Origin: an uncultured Pseudomonadota bacterium
GTDB taxonomy: Bacteria; Myxococcota_A; UBA796; SXON01
Reading direction: 5' to 3'
DNA: 60,949 nucleotides
Assembly: GCA_903844155.1 (NCBI GenBank)
Contig: CAIMSU010000093.1
Location: forward strand, 1-60,949
How positions within the stretch are numbered: position 1 is the first letter of the stretch; the number at the start of each line of letters is the position of its first letter. This document shows, one piece after another, positions 27,938-34,403 of the stretch. Both the position numbers and the translations under genes were made by a program. The notes beneath the pieces are model-generated. The model did no database searches and had not been told where the DNA came from. It was given only the letters and a program-made list of their open reading frames with translations.

Positions 27938-28234
27938 GTGAGCCCCTCTCTCGACGCCGACCGGATCATCGCCGAGCTCGACCGCATCTTCATCGACCAG
28001 TTTGAGCTCGACGCAGCGCAGGTCGTCCCCGCCGCGCGTCTCCGCGAAGACCTCGACCTCGACAGCCTCGACGCGGCCGACATGCTCGTTGCCATCGAGA
28101 AGAAGTTCGGCATCCGGCTTGACGATCAGGTCGCCCGGGGGTTCCGGACCGTCGGCGACATCCACGGCTACGTTCGCCAGCTCGTTGCGGACAAGCAGGC
28201 CGAACCGCCCTCGGCCGGGGCCACCGGCGGGTAG
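27938..28234 (+). CDS. Acyl carrier protein
   Basis: Small acidic carrier protein of 98 residues. Helix II carries DLDSLDAADML, in which Ser of DSL is the 4'-phosphopantetheine attachment site, preceded by ARLREDLDL as in type II ACPs. It resembles fatty-acid/polyketide ACPs more than the second ACP in this locus. GTG 27938 is the only reasonable start. It follows the GT2-acyltransferase gene by 83 bp, a gap containing CATAAT at 27855-27860 as a possible -10 element. Inference: it presents an acyl or aryl chain to the transferases of this locus, since no ketosynthase is nearby. Its stop lies 2 bp from the convergent YdcF-like gene. Confidence 0.9.
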   Translation: MSPSLDADRIIAELDRIFIDQFELDAAQVVPAARLREDLDLDSLDAADMLVAIEKKFGIRLDDQVARGFRTVGDIHGYVRQLVADKQAEPPSAGATGG

Positions 28235-28236
28235 CT

Positions 28237-28962
28237 TCAGGCGGGCGGGCGGCTCAATCCGAAGGGGGCGAGCACGGCGCCTCGGGCGTACACCCAGAAC
28301 GAAGACGGGCGGCGGTGGCCGGTCTCCGCTGCGATGGCCGCTTCGCGCTCCGACAGCGGGACCCAATCGGCGACTGGTGGCGTGGTGACAGGAGGCAGCG
28401 GGTCTGCGAGACGGGCCTGCACGTACGACTCATCGAGCGTCGCTGGAGTACACCCGTCAAAGAGCGCTCCGGGGCTGGGCGAGGTGACGCTACCCCGCCA
28501 CGCCCGCGCCATCGCGCACATCCCCTTCGCCTGGCCGACGTCGGAGGCGGCGACGATCCGGACGGCGGTGTACTCGTCCGGCGACATCAGGGCCGTCGCA
28601 ACGACGCGCATGGAGTACGCGACGTTCTGGTCCGTGTGCAGGGCGTTGGGCTCGCGGAGGATGATGTCGGCGGGGACGCCGAGCGCCTCCATGCCCGCGG
28701 CGAGGGCGTCGGCCTCGACGTACGGCGTGTAGACGGCGCTGCCGGACGTCACGAAGTACCTGACCGCACCGATGTCGTAGAGGTGCGCGGCCCAGATGAC
28801 GCGGCGCCACTGGCAGACCGACAACGTGCCGTCCTCGTTGCTCGGACAGCCAGGAACGATGGCGTAGACCTGCTCAACGGGTTCGCTCGGCGGAGGCAAC
28901 GCTACATGCACCTGGTGAGTATACCCAGGAAGCACGCGGGGTCCCCCACCCAGGCGTGCCAT
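28237..28962 (-). CDS. YdcF/SanA-like (DUF218) protein
   Basis: Protein of 241 residues with a DUF218-like pattern: VYAIVPGC near the N-terminus, SNEDGTLSVCQWRRVIWAAH, RYFVTSGSA, YVEADALAAGM, LGVPADIILREPNALHTDQNV and RIVAASDVGQAKGM. DUF218 proteins are small Rossmann-like enzymes associated with envelope or vancomycin-sensitivity phenotypes, biochemically little known; some bind S-adenosylmethionine. No signal peptide is evident from ATG 28962; the frame is open to 29250, but the extra part would run through the 58-bp palindrome. It is the only gene on the opposite strand inside the lipid locus, so it may be an intruder or a separately regulated member. Confidence 0.7.
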   Translation of the reverse strand: MARLGGGPRVLPGYTHQVHVALPPPSEPVEQVYAIVPGCPSNEDGTLSVCQWRRVIWAAHLYDIGAVRYFVTSGSAVYTPYVEADALAAGMEALGVPADIILREPNALHTDQNVAYSMRVVATALMSPDEYTAVRIVAASDVGQAKGMCAMARAWRGSVTSPSPGALFDGCTPATLDESYVQARLADPLPPVTTPPVADWVPLSEREAAIAAETGHRRPSSFWVYARGAVLAPFGLSRPPA

Positions 28963-28974
28963 AAGATGTCCCGT

Positions 28975-29032
28975 GCTCGGAACCGCAGAGGGCGTTTCCG
29001 AGCGCTCGGAAACGCCCTCTGCGGTTCCGAGC
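28975..29032. repeat. Perfect 58-bp palindrome made of four half-sites
   Basis: Two 29-base arms (28975-29003 and 29004-29032) are exact reverse complements with no spacer. Each arm is itself bounded by GCTCGGAA and TTCCGAGC, so the structure is half-site, 13-base core, two abutting half-sites, inverted core, half-site. It starts 13 bp upstream of the YdcF-like ATG and 106 bp upstream of the second ACP gene, i.e. inside their shared divergent control region. A tetrameric operator, a cruciform-forming site or a mobile palindrome are all possible. Confidence 0.9.
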
Positions 29033-29137
29033 GCGGAAGACTTATTGTCGAACAAACCCGAACATCTACGCGGTCCGCCGGCTGTGGTCTGCCCAGCCGG
29101 GCCGTTCCTTGATAGCCGTCCGCCCCGGAGTCTTCCG

Positions 29138-29440
29138 ATGCCCCCCACTGATCCGTCCGCGCCGAGCCCCGCTGTCGTCGACCTGATCCTGCCCATCAAG
29201 CAGATGATCGTCCGCGTGCTGATGCTTGAAGGCGTGGCGCCGACGGACATCCCGGACGACGGCCCGCTGTTTGGCGCCGGCCTCGGACTGGACTCGGTCG
29301 ACGCCCTGGAGCTGGCGATCCACGTGGAAGAAGCGTTCGGCGTGAAGATGCCGGACGACGCCGGGACCCGGCGGGCATTCGCATCCGTGCGGGCGTTGGC
29401 GGAGTTCGTCGTCGAGCGCCGGGCGACGGGCGCGGCGTGA
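29138..29440 (+). CDS. Acyl carrier protein, aryl-polyene-cluster type
   Basis: Carrier protein of 100 residues. The segment PLFGAGLGLDSVDALELA, with Ser of DSV as phosphopantetheine site, followed by EEAFGVKMPDD and FASVRALAEFV, is the form I associate with ACPs of aryl polyene and dialkylresorcinol clusters. ATG 29138 is preferred over the in-frame ATG 28973, whose extension would translate the palindrome. A 9-base inverted repeat, CGGAAGACT at 29034-29042 and AGTCTTCCG at 29129-29137, pairs the leader with the bases immediately before the start codon and could mask the ribosome binding site. The stop overlaps the halogenase-like GTG, so carrier and enzyme are translationally coupled, suggesting the enzyme works on a substrate tethered to this ACP. 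Confidence 0.9.
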   Translation: MPPTDPSAPSPAVVDLILPIKQMIVRVLMLEGVAPTDIPDDGPLFGAGLGLDSVDALELAIHVEEAFGVKMPDDAGTRRAFASVRALAEFVVERRATGAA

Positions 29441-30657
29441 GCTCACACCAGGACTTTGTGATCATCGGGGCGGGGCCGACCGGCTGCGCCCTGGGGGCCT
29501 ACCTCGCGCGCGGGGGGGCGAGCGTCACGCTGGTGGAGGCGGTGGAGCGGCCCGAGAGCGTCGTTGGCGAGTCCATGTTGCCGTGTTCGCGCGTGGTGTT
29601 CGACGAGCTTGGGCTGGACACGACCGGCTTCCTGGTGAAACGCGGGGCGGTGTTCTGCGCTTCGGAGGCGGACGGCGGCGGTTCCGTGCGGTTCGACTTC
29701 TCGGAGGCGGAGGATCCGGTCTACACGCATGCATGGCAGGTCCAGCGCGAGGTGTTCGACCTGCGGTGGCGGGACGTCGCAACGGCGCACGGCTGCGCGA
29801 TCGTCTACGCGAAGGTCACGGAGGTGAACGTGGCGGGCGGGCGCGTGGAGTCCAGCGCTGGCGCGTTTGAGGCCGGGCGGATTGTCGACACGGGCGGGCG
29901 GACGATGTGGCTGTCGCAGAAGCTTGGCCTGCGGGTGGGCGACGCCCGGCTGAAGAACAGCGCGGTCGGCACCCGCATGCGCGGCGTGCGTGCGCTTGGA
30001 CGCGATCAGCCCGGTGACATCACGATCTGCTGCATCCCGGGCGGGTGGATCTGGATCATCCCGTTCGGCGAGGGAATCGCGTCCGTTGGTGTGGTGATGA
30101 GCCCGGACTGTCCGCTTCGCGGCTCCGCGGAGGAGCGGTTCAACGGGGCCATGGCGCTCTCGCCGGAGGCCTGGTCGCGCCTCCAGGACGCCGAGCGCAT
30201 CCTCCCGTTGCGCGGGCTCCAGGACTTCACCGCGAGCTCGAAGAGCTTCCACGGCCCCGGCTTTGCCCTTTGCGGCGATGCAGCCACGTTCATCGACCCG
30301 GTGTTCAGCTCCGGTGTGCTCCTCGGCCTCTGCGGCGCGCGCTCGCTCGCCCCCGCGCTCCTCGACGGGTCCGAGTCCGCCCTCGACCGCTGGCAGGCGG
30401 AATACCGTGACGGCGCCGGGATCTTCCGCAAGGTCATCGACCACTGGTACGCTGGCGACTTCATGACCGTCGCCCTCGCCGAGCCCCGCCTGCAGAAGCC
30501 CTACTACCGGCGCGGAATCGTCTCGCTGCTCGCGGGCGACGTCTACAACCCCGCCCGCACCAGCCCGCGCCGCATGGCCGAGCGCATGGGCGAGCTGGCC
30601 GCGAAGGTCCGGGAACACGGCGGCGCCACCCGTACGACAGGCGAGGCGACCGGGTGA
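29437..30657 (+). CDS. FAD-dependent halogenase-like monooxygenase
   Basis: Flavoprotein of 406 residues: dinucleotide-binding loop VIIGAGPTGCALG (about 8-20), a GES-type motif (VVGESMLPC), GWIWIIP at 203-209 which matches the flavin-halogenase signature GWxWxIP, and CGDAATFIDPVFSSG near 280-295. The Pro-x-Phe-Ser-Ser-Gly segment is typical of halogenases acting on carrier-bound or phenolic substrates (CmlS/PltA-like group) and of the FAD oxidoreductases found in flexirubin clusters. GTG 29437 overlaps the ACP stop by 4 bp. Either chlorination or hydroxylation/oxidation of an ACP-bound aromatic or polyene group fits; a geranylgeranyl-reductase-like role is the main alternative. I could not assign a catalytic Lys with certainty. 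Confidence 0.82.
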   Translation: MSSHQDFVIIGAGPTGCALGAYLARGGASVTLVEAVERPESVVGESMLPCSRVVFDELGLDTTGFLVKRGAVFCASEADGGGSVRFDFSEAEDPVYTHAWQVQREVFDLRWRDVATAHGCAIVYAKVTEVNVAGGRVESSAGAFEAGRIVDTGGRTMWLSQKLGLRVGDARLKNSAVGTRMRGVRALGRDQPGDITICCIPGGWIWIIPFGEGIASVGVVMSPDCPLRGSAEERFNGAMALSPEAWSRLQDAERILPLRGLQDFTASSKSFHGPGFALCGDAATFIDPVFSSGVLLGLCGARSLAPALLDGSESALDRWQAEYRDGAGIFRKVIDHWYAGDFMTVALAEPRLQKPYYRRGIVSLLAGDVYNPARTSPRRMAERMGELAAKVREHGGATRTTGEATG

Positions 30658-31130
30658 TCCGCCGCTACTTCGCGAAGCTGCGCGCGCAGCTTCAGGCCAT
30701 CCTCGCCGCCAACCTCAGCCCTGGCAGCATCGGCCGGGCCGTGGGCATCGGCGCGTTCATCGGCGCGCTCCCGATCTACGGCATCCACCTCGGCGTGTGC
30801 GTCGTCGTCGCGCGCTTCTTGAAGCTGAACGAGGCCGTGATGTACGGCGCCGCGAACATCTCCAACCCGTTCTTCGCCCCGTTCCTGATCGCGGTCGAGG
30901 TCGAGATCGGCGAGTACATGCGGTACGGCAAGGTCTCGCCGGCCGATACGTTGGCGTTCGGGCACTCCTTCTGGGGCATGCTGCAAACCGCGCCGGACCT
31001 GTTCCTGTCTTGCGTGTACGGCAGCGTTCCCGCCGGGATCGTCCTCGGCGCGTTGCTCGGACCCCTCGCCTTTCTCATCGCCAACCGGCGGGTTAGCCGG
31101 GGGGATGGCCGACCCCCAGATCCCCCCTGA
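30654..31130 (+). CDS. DUF2062 small membrane protein
   Basis: Integral membrane protein of 158 residues fitting DUF2062: [43 protein letters not shown], then the conserved SNPFFAP motif, and two further helices ending at LAFLIANRR. The function of the family is not known, but members commonly accompany GT2 glycosyltransferases and lipid/envelope clusters. GTG 30654 overlaps the stop of the halogenase-like gene (GTGA), placing it as the last gene of the coupled ACP-halogenase-DUF2062 unit. Its 3' end overlaps the deoC start by 26 bp. Confidence 0.85.
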   Translation: MIRRYFAKLRAQLQAILAANLSPGSIGRAVGIGAFIGALPIYGIHLGVCVVVARFLKLNEAVMYGAANISNPFFAPFLIAVEVEIGEYMRYGKVSPADTLAFGHSFWGMLQTAPDLFLSCVYGSVPAGIVLGALLGPLAFLIANRRVSRGDGRPPDPP

Positions 31131-32010
31131 GCTCCTCGATCGCGTCCTCGCTCGCGTGCGCGAAGAGCTGGCCCGCGCCGAGTCCGAAGACCGTCGCCAC
31201 CTGGTGCCCCCGCTCCCGGAAGTGCGAGGCACCTGGCAGGACGAGACTGCGCTGAAGCTGGGCCAGGCCCACGGCGCCGACCGCATCGGCACAGACGGCT
31301 CGATCGGTGGCGGGTCGATCGCCGGCGGTTCAGCTGGCGGTGACCTGAAGGGCATCGCGAAGCTGATCGACCATACGCTGCTCAAGCCGGACGCCACGCG
31401 CGCCGAGCTCGTGAAGCTCTGCCAGGAGGCCGCGACCCACAAGTTCGCGAGCGTCTGCATCAACACCACCTGGGTTCCGCTCGCTGTCGAATTGCTGAAG
31501 GGTTCCGGGGTGATGACCATCTGCGTCGTAGGCTTTCCACTAGGGGCGGCGACGTCGCGCGCGAAAGCTGCGGAGACGCGTGAGGCCATCCAGAACGGGG
31601 CCGCCGAGATCGACATGGTCGTCAACCTTGGCCTGCTGAAGGGCGGAGACCACGATGGCGTGTACGACGACATCCACGCGGTCGTCGCAGCGGCGCAGGG
31701 GCGACCGGTCAAGGTCATCCTGGAGACGCACCTGCTCACCCGTGAGCAGAAGGTGGCTGCCTGCGCGCTGTCCAAGGCGGCCGGGGCGGCGTTCGTGAAG
31801 ACCAGCACAGGCTTTTCCGGCGGCGGAGCGACGGCGGAGGACATCGCGCTGATGCGGGCGGTCGTGGGCCCGGAGATGGGTGTGAAGGCTTCGGGCGGCG
31901 TGCGGACGGCGGACGACGCGCGGAAGATGGTCGCGGCGGGCGCAAACCGGCTTGGCGCCTCGGCCTCCGTCGCGATCGTGACGGGTGGAAAGGCAACGGG
32001 AACCTACTGA
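31105..32010 (+). CDS. deoC: Deoxyribose-phosphate aldolase with N-terminal extension
   Basis: Catalyses cleavage of 2-deoxyribose-5-phosphate to glyceraldehyde-3-phosphate and acetaldehyde in deoxynucleoside catabolism; cytoplasmic. The TIM-barrel core runs from about residue 85: [50 protein letters not shown], and FVKTSTGF containing the Schiff-base Lys (K232), then VKASGGVRT. At 301 residues it is about 80 longer than ordinary DeoC; the extra N-terminus is helical followed by a Gly/Ser-rich linker ([12 protein letters not shown]). ATG 31105 is inside the DUF2062 gene. I cannot exclude a later non-ATG start. It overlaps deoB by one base (TGATG), so the two are cotranslated. Confidence 0.93.
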   Translation: MADPQIPPELLDRVLARVREELARAESEDRRHLVPPLPEVRGTWQDETALKLGQAHGADRIGTDGSIGGGSIAGGSAGGDLKGIAKLIDHTLLKPDATRAELVKLCQEAATHKFASVCINTTWVPLAVELLKGSGVMTICVVGFPLGAATSRAKAAETREAIQNGAAEIDMVVNLGLLKGGDHDGVYDDIHAVVAAAQGRPVKVILETHLLTREQKVAACALSKAAGAAFVKTSTGFSGGGATAEDIALMRAVVGPEMGVKASGGVRTADDARKMVAAGANRLGASASVAIVTGGKATGTY

Positions 32011-33179
32011 TGCCTGCGATCCACGCCGCGCACCCAGAGCGCCGGGTGGTCCTGGTCGTGCTGGACTCGCTCGGAATGGGCGAGATGCCGGACGCGGCAG
32101 CGTGGGGCGATGCCGGGTCCGACACCCTCGGGCACGTCGCTGAGCGCACGCCGCTGACGATCCCGAATCTCGCGGCGTTGGGACTTGCCAATATTCGTCC
32201 GGTGCCTGGCGTCCGCGCGGTAGCGACGCCGTCTGGCAGCTATGGCAAGATGGCGATCGCGGGTAACGGCAAGGACACCATCGCAGGGCACTGGGAGATC
32301 GCCGGTGTGCGGGTGGATGTGCGCTTCACCGAGTATCCGACTGGGTTTCCAGCCGAGCTGCTCGAGGAGTGGTCGCGTCGCATCGGGCCGAGCGCCGGCC
32401 CCGGCTGGCTTGGAAACTGCGCCCGTTCCGGCACCGTCATCCTCGACGAGCTCGCGCCCGAGCACGTCGCCACCGGCAAACCCATCGTCTACACCAGCTC
32501 GGACAGCGTGTTCCAGGTCGCCGCGCACGAGGCGGTGATCCCGCCGGCCGAGCTGAACCGCATCTGCGAGCTGGCTTTTGATCTCGTCGCCCCGCTCGGC
32601 GTCGCGCGCGTCATCGCCCGCCCGTTCGTCGGCGACGCAGCGTCCGGTTGGACGCGTACCGGCAACCGTCGCGATTTTGCCCAGCTCCCACCGCGCGACA
32701 CGTTCGTCGACGAAGTCCTGGCGGCGGGGCTGCCAACCTCGTCGATCGGCAAGGTCAAGGACATCTTCGGCGGTCGCGGGTTCTCGATCGCGGTCAAGGC
32801 CAGCGGCAACGCGGCGATCACCGACGCGCTGCTACGCCAGGTCGATGAGCAGCGCAGCGGCTTGATCTTCGCGAACCTCGTGGATTTTGACATGCTCTAC
32901 GGCCACCGCCGCGACCCGGGCGGCTACGCCCGCGCGTTGATGGCGTTCGACGAGCATGTTCCTGCCCTGCTCGCCCGCCTGGGCCCGAAAGACCTGCTCA
33001 TCCTGACCGCGGACCACGGCAACGACCCGACCTACCGCGGGAGCGACCACACCCGCGAATACGTCCCCTTGATCGCCTACACCCCCGGTGTCCCCGGCAA
33101 GGACCTCGGCACGATGCCCACGCTCGCGATGTGCGCGACGTTGGGGCGGCAATGGCTGGGGCTCGCGGCGCGACCGTAG
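32010..33179 (+). CDS. deoB: Phosphopentomutase
   Basis: Interconverts (deoxy)ribose-1-phosphate and (deoxy)ribose-5-phosphate, feeding DeoC; Mn-dependent member of the alkaline phosphatase superfamily. The 389-residue protein has [14 protein letters not shown] at the N-terminus (metal Asp), a GHWEIAGV block, NSGT-like [11 protein letters not shown], the cap domain, and the C-terminal metal block [19 protein letters not shown]. The length is normal. It forms a two-gene nucleoside salvage operon with deoC, with a TGATG stop/start overlap. It is convergent with the glycosyltransferase gene, 6 bp apart. Confidence 0.95.
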   Translation: MPAIHAAHPERRVVLVVLDSLGMGEMPDAAAWGDAGSDTLGHVAERTPLTIPNLAALGLANIRPVPGVRAVATPSGSYGKMAIAGNGKDTIAGHWEIAGVRVDVRFTEYPTGFPAELLEEWSRRIGPSAGPGWLGNCARSGTVILDELAPEHVATGKPIVYTSSDSVFQVAAHEAVIPPAELNRICELAFDLVAPLGVARVIARPFVGDAASGWTRTGNRRDFAQLPPRDTFVDEVLAAGLPTSSIGKVKDIFGGRGFSIAVKASGNAAITDALLRQVDEQRSGLIFANLVDFDMLYGHRRDPGGYARALMAFDEHVPALLARLGPKDLLILTADHGNDPTYRGSDHTREYVPLIAYTPGVPGKDLGTMPTLAMCATLGRQWLGLAARP

Positions 33180-33185
33180 CGGCCC

Positions 33186-34403
33186 CTACCTCCTCCGCCC
33201 TCCGAGCCGAAAAGCCCACGTCCCCCGGATCGCCGCCAGCTCGGCCTCCGCGCGCTCCCGCGCCCGATTCGCGTGCTCCAAGGGGGCGGAAGCGGCGGCC
33301 GACGGCGCCCGCGTGGGGTTGGCGATCCACGCCAGGAGCGGCTCAGCGAGGCGCTTTGCGTCGTATCGTCGGGCGATGGGCGCGGGGTCCGGCGCTGGCG
33401 TCCGGTCGAGCAATGAAACGACCGCCTCCTCGCGCGACTGCACAGCGCGAACCTGCCCTTCCCGCGCGAGCTCGTCGATCAGCTCGGGCCCGGACGATGC
33501 CACCACGCGCAAGCCCGCCGCCCGCGCGGCCAGCACGCGCGTCCGCGACCCGGTCAGCGGCTCCCAGACGTCGCTGCGGTCGAGGGTCAGGAGCACCTCG
33601 CATTGGCTGAGCACCGGCTGCGGATCTGCGAGCCACCCGTGAAAACGCACGTTCGCGTAGGCTGAAAACCGCTCGCGGAACCGCTCGTACCCGCCGGGCT
33701 GACCGGGCCCACCGGTCACGTCCACCTCGACCGGCGTGCGACGCATCGCCTCGATCAGCACGTCCCCAACAGCATCGTCGTCGAACCAGGTGTTGAAGCT
33801 GCCGGCGAGCAGGACCCGTACCGGCCCCTCCGCACCCGTCCCCACATACGAAAACCGACGACGTCGCTTTTCATATGTATGAATATTGACGTCGTCGGTT
33901 TTGATATGGGGGGGCTGGGGCCACGCGATGGGAATCGGGGCGATGGGGAGACGGTCCGGCCCAGCCCAGCGCCCGAGCAGACCGAGCTGGCCGATGAGGG
34001 AAAATCGGCTGGCCATGCCGATCGTCGAGAAGGCATCGGCCCTCGCGAGCGCGGGGAGGAACACGCGAGCGCAGTCCTCGGCGACCCGCGCCCCGTCCCC
34101 GCCCCGCGCGACGACGGCCTGCGCATCCGCGTAGGGGTCGCCAGGCAGATCGATCCAGACCGGCCTCTCCCCACAAACGCGAATCGCGGCGTCCGTCGGC
34201 CGATAAGCGCCGGCGCTCACGACCACATCCGCGGTGGTGTGGGCGCCGGACGCGTCGCCCCCTCGCCCCTCCGCCCCTCGCCCTCCCGCGTCGACGACGA
34301 TGACCTCGTGCCCAGCCGCAGCGATGGCGTCGTGAAAATGCCAGAAACGCGCTTTCGCGAAGCCATTTGCGTCAGGCTCGCCGACGAGCGCCACGCGCTT
34401 CAC
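33186..34403 (-). CDS. GT-B type glycosyltransferase with an in-frame palindromic repeat
   Basis: Predicted glycosyltransferase of 405 residues related to CgeB-like/group 1 enzymes. The N-terminal Rossmann half starts with RVALVGEPDANGFAKARFWHF and lists SAGAYRPTDAA; the C-terminal half begins RVLLAGSFNTWFDDDAV and contains VTGGPG, FHGWLADPQPVLSQCEVLLTLDRS and LTGSRTRVLAARAAGLRVVAS, the usual donor-binding end of GT-B enzymes. The linker between halves (about residues 165-189) is encoded by palindromic repeat copy 3, read without a stop. A coiled segment ends the protein. GTG 34403 overlaps the stop of the upstream ABC gene (GTGA), so export ATPase and transferase are coupled, pointing to cell-surface polysaccharide synthesis. 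Confidence 0.75.
   Translation of the reverse strand: MKRVALVGEPDANGFAKARFWHFHDAIAAAGHEVIVVDAGGRGAEGRGGDASGAHTTADVVVSAGAYRPTDAAIRVCGERPVWIDLPGDPYADAQAVVARGGDGARVAEDCARVFLPALARADAFSTIGMASRFSLIGQLGLLGRWAGPDRLPIAPIPIAWPQPPHIKTDDVNIHTYEKRRRRFSYVGTGAEGPVRVLLAGSFNTWFDDDAVGDVLIEAMRRTPVEVDVTGGPGQPGGYERFRERFSAYANVRFHGWLADPQPVLSQCEVLLTLDRSDVWEPLTGSRTRVLAARAAGLRVVASSGPELIDELAREGQVRAVQSREEAVVSLLDRTPAPDPAPIARRYDAKRLAEPLLAWIANPTRAPSAAASAPLEHANRARERAEAELAAIRGTWAFRLGGRRR
33839..33911. repeat. Palindromic repeat family A, copy 3 (inside a coding sequence)
   Basis: The arms share the core AAAACCGACGACGTC / GACGTCGTCGGTTTT with copy 2. The tip is different, TTCAT-atgt-ATGAA, and the ends are CCCC/GGGG, yet both remain self-complementary. 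The element replaces or extends the interdomain linker of the glycosyltransferase gene in frame (coding on the minus strand). Confidence 0.82.

Noticed and set aside
28973-29137. N-terminal extension of the second ACP from ATG 28973
   Set aside because: It would translate the palindrome; the ACP fold begins after ATG 29138.
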